Positions 1 to 8,844 of a stretch of 64,000 bases of DNA are shown here, piece after piece (the stretch's first letter is position 1; every line of letters begins with the position of its first letter). Location: contig JALGSU010000008.1 in the NCBI GenBank assembly GCA_029821735.1, positions 186,001-250,000 on the forward strand. The letters run 5' to 3'. A program made the position numbers and the translations under genes. This DNA comes from Candidatus Zipacnadia bacterium. Lineage in GTDB: Bacteria; Armatimonadota; Zipacnadia; Zipacnadales; UBA5352. The notes under the pieces were generated by a model. It was not told the origin of the DNA, searched no databases, and worked only from the letters and a program-made list of their open reading frames with translations.

Positions 1-1
1 C

Positions 2-301
2 AAGTACATGCGCGGGCAGTCCGACACACTCAACTCGCCCATCGCCATGGCGCGCGTGCATACCGTCGCGATCAATGGCGCCTACGAGTCAGGCGGCCCG
101 CCCCGCACCATCGCCGCCGAGCACGTCACCCGCGAGCCCAAGGGCGAAAGCGTCTTCACCGGCATCGACGGTATCCGCGAGATACTCGACCAGTGCTACG
201 CGGAGCATAAAACCTTCAGTGAAATCGATGTCCCGTGGGCATATCAGTCCGACTGGGTTGACACCACCAACTATGAGCGTTTCGAGATGGAGCTGCTATG
301 A
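2..301 (+). CDS. C-terminal fragment, probable Gfo/Idh/MocA-type oxidoreductase
   Basis: The reading frame is open from the window edge and ends at TGA 299-301, so only about 99 C-terminal residues are visible. The fragment has no catalytic motif of its own. A segment reading TFSEIDVPWA near the end and the setting (followed by HAD phosphatase, sugar kinase and sugar isomerase genes) suggest the tail of a sugar-related NAD(P) oxidoreductase, but this is inference. Its stop overlaps the start of the next gene as ATGA, so the two are translationally coupled. Another family is quite possible because the N-terminal dinucleotide-binding region lies outside the window. Confidence 0.4.
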   Translation, partial: KYMRGQSDTLNSPIAMARVHTVAINGAYESGGPPRTIAAEHVTREPKGESVFTGIDGIREILDQCYAEHKTFSEIDVPWAYQSDWVDTTNYERFEMELL

Positions 302-1167
302 GCGACGACGGCCTCGTTGGCATCGAGGAGCAACCGCCCGGCCAGTTTCTGCCTGGCACCCAGATCGAGATCATCAACGAGGGCCTGCAGCTCGGTCGCA
401 TCCAGCACGCCATCTTCGATTTCGATGGCACAATCTCGCTCATTCGCGAGGGCTGGCAGGATGTCATGTGCCCGATGATGGTCCAGGTGCTCGCCGAGAC
501 CGGCACCGATGAGAGTGCCGAGCAGTTGGCCGAGATCGTCCGCGACTTTGTCGATCGCCTCACCGGCAAGCAAACCATCTATCAGATGATCCAGCTCGCC
601 GACGAGGTCACCCAGCGCGGCGGCGAGCCACTCGAGCCGTTGGCCTACAAGCACCGCTACCTCGACCTGCTCTGGGAGCAGATTGAGCACCGCGTCGCCG
701 GACTCAAGAGCGGAACTATCGACCCCGACGACATGCGCGTGCCCAGCTCCCTGGAAATACTGCAGGCGCTCGCCAATCGCGGCGTGAAATGCTATCTCGC
801 CAGCGGCACCGATGAGCAGTACGTCCTCGATGAGGCCGAGGCCGTCGGCGTCACGCCGTTCTTCGAGGGAATCTACGGCGCGCTCGACGACTATGAGAAC
901 TTCTCCAAGGCCATGGTCATTCAGATGATCATCGAGCAAAACGATCTGCACGGCCCCGAACTCGTAGGCTTCGGCGACGGCTACGTGGAGATCCAGAACA
1001 CCAAAGAGGTCGGCGGCATCGCGGTCGGCGTCGCTACCGACGAGGCCAAACGCGAGGGCGTTGATGCCTGGAAGCGCAACCGCCTCATCATCGGCGGCGC
1101 GGACATCATCATCCCCGACTTCCGCGAGCACGGTCAACTATTGGCCTATCTGGGCGGTGACGTGTGA
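298..1167 (+). CDS. HAD-superfamily hydrolase (phosphoglycolate-phosphatase-like)
   Basis: A 289-residue protein. HAD motif I is FDFDGT (nucleophile D41, general acid D43), motif II is the Ser/Thr in YLASGTDE (about residue 164), and motif IV is the acidic GFGDGYVEI stretch (about 223). A helical cap lies between motifs I and II, as in beta-phosphoglucomutase/phosphoglycolate-phosphatase relatives. The family hydrolyses small phosphate monoesters in the cytoplasm; the substrate here is unknown. The ATG overlaps the upstream stop (ATGA). The operon also holds a PfkB kinase and a sugar isomerase, so a sugar phosphate is the likely substrate (inference). Confidence 0.85.
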   Translation: MSDDGLVGIEEQPPGQFLPGTQIEIINEGLQLGRIQHAIFDFDGTISLIREGWQDVMCPMMVQVLAETGTDESAEQLAEIVRDFVDRLTGKQTIYQMIQLADEVTQRGGEPLEPLAYKHRYLDLLWEQIEHRVAGLKSGTIDPDDMRVPSSLEILQALANRGVKCYLASGTDEQYVLDEAEAVGVTPFFEGIYGALDDYENFSKAMVIQMIIEQNDLHGPELVGFGDGYVEIQNTKEVGGIAVGVATDEAKREGVDAWKRNRLIIGGADIIIPDFREHGQLLAYLGGDV

Positions 1168-1168
1168 C

Positions 1169-2131
1169 ATGCCCCACGAGAGCTTCGACCGCTCACGCCT
1201 GATACTCAAGCCACTCGCCGAACGCGAGAACGACCGCGACCTCTCGCTCATCATGGACCTTGACGCGCCGGTCGAGCCGGTCGCTGATGACCGTCTGGAA
1301 GCCCTCGCCGCGCGCATGATCGCCGCCCGCCAACGCGGTGCGCATGTCATCGTCAGCATAGGCGCTCACGTCATTCGCGTGGGCACTCAGCGCTTCCTCA
1401 TCGACATGATGGAGCGCGGCATCATCACCCATCTCGCCGGCAACGGTGCCGTCGCCATCCACGACTTCGAGTTCGCGCTCATTGGCGCGACCACCGAAGA
1501 CGTCGCGAAGTACATCGCCGCTGGGGAGTTCGGCCTGTGGCAGGAAACCGGCCGGCTCAACGACATCGCCCGCATCGCTGCTGGTGAGGGCATCGGTTTC
1601 GGTGAGGCCGTCGGGCGCGAGATCGCCGAGGGCGACTATCCGCACAAGGACATCAGCGTGCTCGCTGCCGCCTACCGCCTCGGCGTCCCGGCCACCATCC
1701 ACGCCAGCGTCGGCTACGACATCATTCACGAGCACCCCAACTGCGATGGCGCCGCGCTCGGCGCGTCCTCATATCAGGACTTCCTCGTCTTCGCGAAGTC
1801 CGTCGAGGGCCTCGAAGGCGGCTGCTACCTGACCTTCGGCACCGCAATCATGGGTCCCGAGGTATACCTCAAGGCCCTCGCCATGGCGCGCAACGTTGCC
1901 CACCAGGACGGCCGGCGCATCACCGACATCGCCACCGCCGTCTTCGACCTCAAACCGCTGCCGGACGACTACCATCACCAGCCGCGCAAGTCTGACCCAA
2001 ACTACTACTTCCGGCCGTGGAAGACCATCCTCGTCCGCACCGTCGCCGACGGTGGCGAGAGCCTCTATTTCCAGCTCGACCATGCTGTATCCGTGCCGAA
2101 CCTGCAGCGTCGGGTGGCTGAGCAACTGTGA
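1169..2131 (+). CDS. Conserved protein of unknown function, Rossmann/deoxyhypusine-synthase-like
   Basis: A 320-residue cytoplasmic protein starting at ATG 1169, one base after the HAD stop. It shows alternating strands and helices: a hydrophobic strand AHVIVSIGAHVIRVG (about 55-70), a glycine motif HLAGNGAVAIHDFE (about 85-98) and further Gly-rich segments. The general pattern recalls the NAD-binding fold of deoxyhypusine-synthase-like bacterial proteins, but I cannot see that family's lysine active site with confidence. Its stop overlaps the GTG of the kinase gene, so it is coupled to phosphatase and kinase. I do not know the reaction; a role in the same sugar pathway is inference. Confidence 0.55.
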   Translation: MPHESFDRSRLILKPLAERENDRDLSLIMDLDAPVEPVADDRLEALAARMIAARQRGAHVIVSIGAHVIRVGTQRFLIDMMERGIITHLAGNGAVAIHDFEFALIGATTEDVAKYIAAGEFGLWQETGRLNDIARIAAGEGIGFGEAVGREIAEGDYPHKDISVLAAAYRLGVPATIHASVGYDIIHEHPNCDGAALGASSYQDFLVFAKSVEGLEGGCYLTFGTAIMGPEVYLKALAMARNVAHQDGRRITDIATAVFDLKPLPDDYHHQPRKSDPNYYFRPWKTILVRTVADGGESLYFQLDHAVSVPNLQRRVAEQL

Positions 2132-3151
2132 GAGAGGCGCGTTTCGCAGACCTGTCGCCAGAACGCCTCCGCGAACTTCTGGACAGGTTCAACCAAGTGC
2201 GCCTGGCCGTGGTAGGCGGCTTCTTCCTCGACCGCTACATCTTCGTCGATCCTGCTCTCACCGAGCCGTCGATCGAGACCGGCCTCGACGCCTGGCAGGT
2301 AGTGGGCAAGCGTCCACAGCCGGGATGCGCTGGCACGGTAACGAACAATCTTTCAGATCTGAGGATAGGCGAGATACGGGCTGTCAGCCTGATCGGAGAT
2401 GACGGCGAGGGCTACGAAATGCGCCAGGGCTTGGCTCGGACCGGCGTTGACTGCCGACATCTCATCGTCAGCCCTGACATCATGACGCCCACCTACTGCA
2501 AGCCGATGCGTAGGAATGCCGACGGAACCGAAACTGAGATGAACCGCTTCGACTTCCGCAACCGCGCGCCGACGTCCGACGAGTTGCAGGACGCCATGAT
2601 CGAGCAGCTGCGCGCTTGTGTGCCGGACATGGACGGCATCATCGTGGCCGACCAGGAGTATGAGCCAGACAGGGGATCCATCACCCCGCGAGTCGTCGAC
2701 GAGATCGCGGGCCTGGCCGAGGCCTATCCCGACAAGCCCTTCTGGGCGGACTCGCGCGGCGACATCAGCCGCTTCCGCAATGTCATGATCAAGCCCAACA
2801 ACTATGAGGCCTGCCGGGCAGCGGGCGTCGATGCTCACGATCCGCCGACGGTGGATCAGTCCATGCAGGCGGGCACGCTCCTTGCCAAACGCAGCGGCCA
2901 TCGTGCTCTTCGACGAGACCGGCGCCACCCATCTACCAGCCGCTAAGGTCGACGGTCCCATCGACATCGTCGGCGCGGGTGACAGCACTACCGCTGGCAT
3001 CGTGTCCGCGCTCTGCGCTGGAGCCACGCACCTCGAGGCCGGACTGATCGGCAATCTCGTCGCGTCCATCACTATCCAGCAGATTGGCACCACCGGCACT
3101 GCCACGCCTGAGCAAATCATCGCCCGCCACGCGGATGTTACCGGGGCCTGA
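2128..3151 (+). CDS. PfkB-family carbohydrate kinase, interrupted frame
   Basis: GTG start overlaps the previous stop. Residues 1-255 in the first frame show the N-terminal ribokinase fold (AVVGGFFLDRY, SLIGDDGEGYEM), resembling HldE/RfaE-type kinases. At about 2896-2900 the coding signal moves to another frame, which carries AIVLFDETGATHL, then the anion-hole/catalytic motif DIVGAGDSTTAG, and ends at 3151. About ten residues expected between them (the VTxGxxG strand) are missing, so this is a small deletion plus frameshift, not a single-base slip. PfkB kinases phosphorylate sugars or nucleosides with ATP. If the lesion is real the kinase is dead. The cluster of similar lesions nearby argues for sequence error. 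Confidence 0.7.
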
Positions 3152-3153
3152 TC

Positions 3154-3342
3154 ATGCGCTGGAAACAAGCGAAAGTTGACTGCGAGTTCCTGGACCTGAG
3201 CGAGGTCACTATCTCCGATCTCGGCGGACGCAAGGCCACCGTCGTTACTCAGCACTGTCTCAAACCCGGTTCCGCCCGCGATGTAGACAAAGCGATACCA
3301 GACCGATGTCACACCTGTCCCCGGAATCTCTGGCGCGACTGA
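3154..3342 (+). CDS. Small hypothetical ORF, doubtful
   Basis: A possible 62-codon frame opening at ATG 3154, three bases after the kinase stop. I recognise no family, and no Shine-Dalgarno site stands out. It has four cysteines, two as CHTCP near the end. Codon use (AAA, CAA, GTT) is less GC3-biased than in the neighbours. It could be a real small protein, the remnant of a longer gene damaged like others in this part of the window, or noise filling the 230-base gap between kinase and isomerase. Confidence 0.2.
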   Translation: MRWKQAKVDCEFLDLSEVTISDLGGRKATVVTQHCLKPGSARDVDKAIPDRCHTCPRNLWRD

Positions 3343-3381
3343 CGCGCCCGAACTGTGTATGAAAACGAGAGGATGACCCAC

Positions 3382-4161
3382 ATGGCAATCAAGCTCGGCT
3401 GCTTCACCCGCCCATACAATGGCTACGAACTCGAGGACTGGATCGCCGGAACCGCCGCGGCTGGCTACGAAGTCGTCGGCACGATGGCACTCAACAAGGA
3501 GGCCGTCATCAACGCCGACATGACCGACGATGAGGTCAAAGCCGTGCGCGACAAGGTCGAGGGCGCTGGCCTCACCCCCTCCACGGTCATGGGCAACTTC
3601 CCGCTCGATGGCGAGCGCGCGGTCTCCGTCGAGCGCCTGAAGCTCCACATCGACAAGCTCGCCGTCTTCGGCGCGAGCTTCATGCTCCACTGTGGCGCAG
3701 CACCGGGCCCAGCCGCCGCGCGCTTCTACGATGTCTACGCCGAGTGTTGCGGCTACGCTCAGGACAAGGGCGTCATGCTGACCCTCAAGCCTCACGGCGG
3801 CATCACCAACACCGGTGCCGACCTCGTCTACGCCCTCGACCGGATCGATCACGAGAACTTCCGCATCTACTATGACGCCGGGAACATCGTCCATTACAAG
3901 GGCCTCGACCCGGTCAACGAGCTGCGTGTCATCGCCGATTACGTCGTCGCGATGTGCGTCAAGGACAGCGAGGGCGAGTTGGTCGGCGTGAACATCCTGC
4001 CTGGCACCGGCCTCGTCGACTTCCAGGGAGTCTTCGACATGCTCAGCGACGCCGGCTTCGATGGCCATCTCGTCGTCGAATGTCTCGGCGGCGACACCCT
4101 CGACGAGGTCAATGAAAACGCGCGCAAGACCCGCGAATTCCTCGAGGGTTTCATCGCCTGA
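3382..4161 (+). CDS. Sugar phosphate isomerase/epimerase (xylose-isomerase-like TIM barrel)
   Basis: A 259-residue TIM-barrel protein of the AP-endonuclease-2/xylose-isomerase-like superfamily. The barrel strands and metal-site residues are visible: the acid in MALNKEAV, the pair LTLKPHGG (about 135), IYYDAGNIVHYKG (Asp/His metal ligands, about 165-178), CVKDS, and the terminal LVVECLGG (Glu, about 236). Members isomerise or epimerise keto-sugars with a divalent metal. Start ATG 3382 is preferred over 3373 because GAGAGG at 3367-3372 gives a 9-base spacing. The gene follows HAD and kinase genes, which suits sugar catabolism. The exact substrate is unknown. Confidence 0.75.
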   Translation: MAIKLGCFTRPYNGYELEDWIAGTAAAGYEVVGTMALNKEAVINADMTDDEVKAVRDKVEGAGLTPSTVMGNFPLDGERAVSVERLKLHIDKLAVFGASFMLHCGAAPGPAAARFYDVYAECCGYAQDKGVMLTLKPHGGITNTGADLVYALDRIDHENFRIYYDAGNIVHYKGLDPVNELRVIADYVVAMCVKDSEGELVGVNILPGTGLVDFQGVFDMLSDAGFDGHLVVECLGGDTLDEVNENARKTREFLEGFIA

Positions 4162-4178
4162 GTTCGCACGCGGCTTTC

Positions 4179-4207
4179 TTGTCCGCGCCGAATCAGTGTG
4201 ATATACT
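4179..4207 (+). promoter_or_regulatory. sigma70-type promoter for phosphofructokinase
   Basis: TTGTCC at 4179-4184 and TATACT at 4202-4207 are separated by 17 bases, so transcription would start near 4214. The leader of about 50 bases carries the Shine-Dalgarno GGGAGGG at 4247-4253 ahead of ATG 4263. Confidence 0.6.
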
Positions 4208-4262
4208 TTAGGTTCATACCGCATACCAAGCGCAACAACCCAGTCAGGGAGGGTTTGTCGAA

Positions 4263-5454
4263 ATGTCAGTCACCGGCAATGCAGTAATCGGCCAGTCCGG
4301 CGGACCGACCATCGTTATCAATGCCAGCCTGGTCGGCGCGATCCAAGCGGCCTGGGACATGCCCGATCAACGAGAACCTCAGCGACATCTTCCGCGAGGA
4401 CCCCGACGTCGTCGAGGCCATGAAGCACGTGCCCTCGGCCGGTCTCGGCACCTCGCGTATCAAGCCCAAAGAGAAGGACCTCGACCGTGTCATGGAGGTC
4501 TTCAAGGCCCAGAACGTGCGCTACTTCTTCTACATCGGCGGCGACGATTCCCAGCTCGCCTGCCACATGATCTCCGAGCTCGCAAAGAGCAGCGACTGGG
4601 ACATGCAGGTCGTCGGCATTCCCAAGACCATCGACAACAACCTCGTCGTCACCGACTGCTGCCCCGGCTTCGGCAGCGCCGCCCGCTACGCCGCCGAGTG
4701 CGTGCGCTCCGTCTCCCGTGACGCTGAAGCTTTCGGCAACCTGGAAGTCGTCGAGATCATGGGCCGCAACGAGGGTTGGCTCACCGGAGCCACCGCCGCC
4801 GCTCGCACCGCTCCCGGCGAAGCGCCGCACCTGTGCTACCTGCCGGAAGTCAGCGTCACGCGCGACCAGCTCATCGAGGACACCAACCGCGTCTACGCCA
4901 AGCACGGTTTCGCGGTCATCGCCGTCTCCGAGGGCTTTGCCTTCGCCGGCGAGGATCGCGCAACCACTTCCGACAAGGTTGACGACTTCGGCCATGCCCG
5001 CCTCGGTGGCGTGGCTCAGTGGGTCGCTGACGTCGTCGAGGAGGGCACCGGCGTCCGCGCGCGCTGGGACAAGCTCGGCAACCTGCAGCGCTGCTTCTCC
5101 GCCACCGCCAGCCAGGTCGACATCGACCAGGCCTTCGCGGTCGGTCAGCAAGCCGTCAAGTGGGCCGTTGAGGGCCAGACCGACATCATGGTCACTATCG
5201 AGCGCGAGAACGATGACCCTTACGAGTGGGAGTGTGGCGCCACCTCTCTGATGAGCGTCGCCGGCGAGTCCAAGGCCGTCTCGCGCTCAATGATCAACGA
5301 CGCGGGCAACGACGTCACGGACGAGTTCGTCACCTACTGCAAGCCGCTACTGACCGGGCGCGCGATCGCCATGGACACTGGCTTCCCGGCCTATGCGCGC
5401 TTCTCGCTGCCGACAATCGACAAGAAACTCGGCGAGTACGTCCGCGACAAGTAA
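4263..5454 (+). CDS. pfp: PPi-type 6-phosphofructokinase, interrupted near N-terminus
   Basis: Group-II-like phosphofructokinase catalysing fructose-6-P to fructose-1,6-bisP. The first frame gives the phosphate-binding start AVIGQSGGPTIVINASL. From about 4350-4366 the protein continues in another frame (INENLSDIFRED) through YFFYIGGDDSQ, the catalytic loop GIPKTIDNNL and EIMGRNEGWL. GGDDS (Asp in place of Gly after GGD) together with PKTIDND-like PKTIDNN is typical of pyrophosphate-dependent rather than ATP-dependent enzymes. Some 25 residues normally linking the two parts are absent, so this is a deletion with frameshift. The gene has its own promoter and is followed by a strong hairpin. Confidence 0.8.
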
Positions 5455-5480
5455 GCGGACCCGCCACCCAGAACGCACAC

Positions 5481-5505
5481 GGGCCGCCGGTCGATCCGGC
5501 GGCCC
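5481..5505. terminator. Bidirectional hairpin terminator between convergent genes
   Basis: A perfect 10-bp GC stem (GGGCCGCCGG / CCGGCGGCCC) with loop TCGAT, followed by a short T-rich stretch. It lies between the phosphofructokinase stop and the convergent ribokinase stop. Confidence 0.7.
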
Positions 5506-5529
5506 GTTCACTTTGTATGGCCCCGCGCA

Positions 5530-6445
5530 TCAGACGCTCGCCACACGCCCCGCGTCCTCCTGCTCAGTCATCAGCGCCTCGATGCCCTCACGCGAGGGCA
5601 GACTTGGCTGCGCACCAAAGACCGTCGCGGCCAGCGCCCCCGCTGCGCTGGCGAAGATCACCGCATCGTCCACCGCAGCGCCCTCGGCCAGCCGTGTCGC
5701 CAGAGCCCCTGAGAACGCGTCTCCGCATGCCGTCGTGTCGACGGTCTCCACCTCGAAAGCCCGCACCAGCCGCGCTCCCGCGTCGTCGACCACCACACAC
5801 CCGTCGCCCCCAAGCGTAATCACCGGCGTCCGCACCCCACGACCGCGAAACCACTCTGCCGCCTCCACCGCGCGCGGCACGCTGTCGGGCATGATCCCCG
5901 CAATACTCTCCGTCTCCAGTTCATTTGGCGTGCAGATACTCACCAGTGGCCACATCTCGTCCAGCCCCTCGCACACCGGCGCGGGATCAAACAACACGCT
6001 CGTACCCGCCTCCGCCCCCACCTCCATCGCCCTCAGCGCGACTTCCCGCAACACCCCCAGATTCACCAGCAGCCACTGCGCGCTCGCAATCGCGTCCGCA
6101 GCCGCCTCAACGCTCGATTCACTGACAAGCTCAGCCGCCCCCCGCACACGCAGAATGCTGTTCTGCCCGCGCAATCTCCTCCCCGCGGATCACGTGCTCA
6201 GTTCGCACTCCCTCGCGCTCCAGGTTGGCCAGCAGCGCGGGCCCGAACGGGTCGTCGCCGACCGCGCTGATCAGCCACGCCTCTGCGCCCGACCGTGCAG
6301 CAGCCACCGCCTGGTTCCCCCCCTTGCCGCCTGCAGCGAACTTCAGATCCTCGGCCGTCTTCGTCTCACCGGGTCGCGGCATGACTTCCGCTCGCATCAC
6401 GAAATCCTGGTTCGTATCACCCAGCACAGCGATCCTCGCCCGCAT
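5530..6445 (-). CDS. rbsK: Ribokinase (PfkB family), interrupted frame
   Basis: Ribokinase-like PfkB sugar kinase. It starts at ATG 6445 behind a strong GAGGAGGG Shine-Dalgarno, with MRARIAVLGDTNQDF and the AAGGKGGNQAVAAARSGA sugar-binding motif. Near 6163-6174 the frame changes: EEIAR is followed in the other frame by GQNSILRVRGAAE, and about ten residues of the family (strand before 'GxNSI') are missing. The C-terminal part holds CTPNELETESI, ITLGGDGCVV and the catalytic TTACGDAFSGA (the catalytic Asp is in ACGD; Cys replaces the usual Gly). Total span matches a normal 305-residue ribokinase minus the missing piece. Reaction: ribose plus ATP to ribose-5-P. Confidence 0.75.
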
Positions 6446-7951
6446 CAGTGCACCCTCCTCTGGTACGACAGCGGGCCCCGGAATACCGGGGCCCGCGTGG
6501 GTGGTCGACGTCTTCGCTACCCCAGATTGTCCGTTCACTTCTTCATCGAACGCTGCGCGCAGTTCATCGTCGCCCTTCAGCAGCTCGATCAGACCTTCGC
6601 GGAAGTAGCGCTTCCCGTCCTCGTCCCGCATGTTCAGCGCGAGATACGAGTTGAAGCGGAAGAAGTCGGCTCGCGGGTCGCGCTTCTTCTTGGGGTTACG
6701 CTTGATTGCCTTTTCATACTTCGCCATCTGCGCTATCAGCAGCGGCTGGGCCAGCGCGCCCTCGCTCTTGATTTCCTTCTTGAGCAGCTTCAGGCACGCG
6801 TCGAAGATCTGGTTGTAGAGCTTGCGCGCCTCGCTCCTTGCCGGCTGCTCGGCGATCATTTCCATCAGCAGTTCGAAGTACACGCCACTGATCTTATACT
6901 TCACGTCGCCGCCAGTACCCGCCAGGATCGCCTCGTATGTCCCCTTGCCCTTGCCCGAGTATGGCGTCGTGCCCGAGCCCGAGTGAATCGACAGCAGCGC
7001 CTTCGACACGCTCCACGAGATGGCGTGGTGCTGACGCACGCGCTTCTGCAGTTCAGCCATGTCGCCCTTGAAGTCTGCGCGCTTGCCAAAACCCACGTTT
7101 GGCGCGAAATACTGGCAGGGCAGACCCAGCGCTTTCCACTCAGTCAGGTAGAAGAGCGTCTCGCGCGGGGCCGTCATATCGGCGGTCTCGTCCAGCGATA
7201 TCTCGAACGAGAATTCACGCTTGCCAAGTGCCTTCTTGCAGTACCTGTAAACCTGCGCGTTGATCGTCAGCGACCGCTGGAACTTGAGCGCCAGCCGCAT
7301 GGCCTGAACCTTCGAGATGCTTACGCGCACCGACTTGCCGTCAGCGCCCTTAAGTACTTCCGGCTTGCGGTATCGAGCCAGTATCTTGCGGCGCTCCTCG
7401 GGCTTGAAGCTATCCTCAAACAGTGCTTCCGTCTTCTTCGGCGAAAGCCCATCAGCTTCCAGCCAGAACAGGTCCGAGGTATCCGTCGTGAAGCAACCGA
7501 CCACGCCGGTCGCCACGGCCTCGTCGATGGCCTGCATGTTGTAGTCCAGCGACGCCTGCAGTTCCTCTTCGCTGATGTGCGATTCGGCGTGGTAACCGGC
7601 GATGCGCTGGACGGCGGCAGTCGCCGAGCCGATGATGATCAGATGGTCGGCCTCGATCTCGACGGTCACGCCCGCCTTCTCCGCTGCCTTCGCGCCCATC
7701 GACTGGTACTTCTTGATCGACGTGCCGGTGTGCCCGCGCGTGATCTCCCACGTGCCGGGCTTCGCCCGAATGATCTTCTCCGGCGCAGTTTCTCGCCCGA
7801 ACGAGAGCATCAGATCGCCGGCCACGTTGCGCTCTTTGTAACCACCGATGATCCCCGGCAGCAAGATCTCCGGCATGCGAATCCCGATCGCTGGATGCTT
7901 CACGACGCCCAGGCAGGTCGCGCCAGGTCCTGGCTTTGCTGTCTTCGGCAT
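6446..7951 (-). CDS. uxaE: Tagaturonate/fructuronate epimerase-like protein (UxaE family), reading through into ribokinase
   Basis: About 500 residues from ATG 7951 (Shine-Dalgarno GAGGAG). The sequence resembles the UxaE/tagaturonate epimerase family of hexuronate catabolism (metal-dependent C4 epimerisation of D-tagaturonate to D-fructuronate); recognition is from overall pattern and I cannot verify it by search. It contains TADMTAPRETLFY-like and SIHSGSGTTPYSGKGKGTYEA segments typical of a phosphate/uronate-binding barrel. As read there is no stop before the ribokinase ATG at 6445, giving one 606-codon frame. The apparent linker includes a perfect hairpin and the ribokinase ribosome site, so a lost stop is more likely than a true fusion. 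Confidence 0.6.
6471..6496. terminator. Perfect 11-bp hairpin between uxaE-like and ribokinase genes
   Basis: GCGGGCCCCGG / CCGGGGCCCGC with a four-base loop, located about 25 bases upstream of the ribokinase ATG on the minus strand. It has no T-tract, so it may be a processing or attenuating hairpin rather than a full terminator. It is translated in the apparent fused frame, which is unexpected for a coding linker. Confidence 0.55.
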
Positions 7952-7974
7952 ATCAAAACTCCTCTGAAATCCGG

Positions 7975-8754
7975 TTACTTGTTGTAGACATACGTCAGGC
8001 CCAGCACGGGACGTTCGAGATCGACCAGGCTGATTGCAAGGATCACGTCATCGGTCAGCCAGTCGGACAGGTCGACGGCCGCGCCTGCGTTCACGTTCCA
8101 GCCGTCGTACTCAGTCGAGAGCGTGACCTTCTCGTGCGCCCGCCATGACACGCCGCCGAAAAGCCCGTTGAACCGGCGGAAACCCGCGCCGGCAGTCGCG
8201 TAGACCGGGTGCTCGTCCGAGCCGAACTTCTGCGTGGCCACCGCGTACCACGAGATCGTGCCGCCTCGGCGGCTCCGAACCCGGTCCGGGCTGCGCTGGC
8301 TGAAGGCGTCGACAACGCCGATCGCCACAGCTGGCCGGTTCTCCGACTCAGCCAGAACCTGCCACTGAACATTCTCAGCCGACTCCCACTTGTTGCTGGT
8401 GCCCATCTCACACAGGTAGAGCCCGTGCCCGGATGTCCCCAGGCCGAGGGCTATCGTCGCGGTACCGTTGACGTCATTGCCTGAGAAACCCATCCGCGGC
8501 GTACTGTCAAAGCTACCCGACGCATACCCCAAAATGTAGCCCTCATGTGGCGTATAGGCCACCGGCACATTGGTCTGGATGGCGCCCTCGAAGCCCGGTG
8601 AGCCGTCCGGCGTGACTCCCCAGCCGCCTCCCGGAAGCGCCGACGTGTACCGGAACTCCGGGTAATCGAGGAAATCCTGGTCCGCCCAGACGCCACCAAT
8701 GAGCACCATGCCCAGCAACAGGCACGTGAGGCCTGTCATCGCTGTCGTTCGCAT
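7975..8754 (-). CDS. Secreted protein of unknown function, beta-rich
   Basis: A 259-residue protein with a signal peptide (MRTTAMTGLTCLLLGMVLIGGVWA, cleavage near residue 25) behind a GGGAGG Shine-Dalgarno at nine bases. The mature part is rich in alternating hydrophobic/polar stretches, aromatic residues and glycine (GYILGYASGSF, TATIALGLG, SWYAVATQKFG, AGAGFRRFNGLFGGVSW, ILAISLVDLERPVLGLTYVYNK) and ends in an aromatic-rich strand, as in small outer-membrane beta-barrels. I do not recognise a named family. It lies just upstream of, and in the same direction as, the uxaE-like gene. Confidence 0.6.
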   Translation of the reverse strand: MRTTAMTGLTCLLLGMVLIGGVWADQDFLDYPEFRYTSALPGGGWGVTPDGSPGFEGAIQTNVPVAYTPHEGYILGYASGSFDSTPRMGFSGNDVNGTATIALGLGTSGHGLYLCEMGTSNKWESAENVQWQVLAESENRPAVAIGVVDAFSQRSPDRVRSRRGGTISWYAVATQKFGSDEHPVYATAGAGFRRFNGLFGGVSWRAHEKVTLSTEYDGWNVNAGAAVDLSDWLTDDVILAISLVDLERPVLGLTYVYNK

Positions 8755-8844
8755 AGTCTCTGTCCTCCCTGTCTTGGTGCAACACGCGTCCTCAATCAGT
8801 CAAACGCGACCTTCGCCGCCTGTCCTCATTTCCCTCCCGGAGGC

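Noticed and set aside
2353..4224. 623-codon minus-strand frame across pfkB and the isomerase
   Set aside because: No family signal, no ribosome site, and it covers two clear plus-strand genes.
5393..7987. 864-codon plus-strand frame opposite ribokinase and uxaE-like genes
   Set aside because: Antisense to recognisable kinase and epimerase sequence; it arises from high-GC third-position bias and has low-complexity composition.
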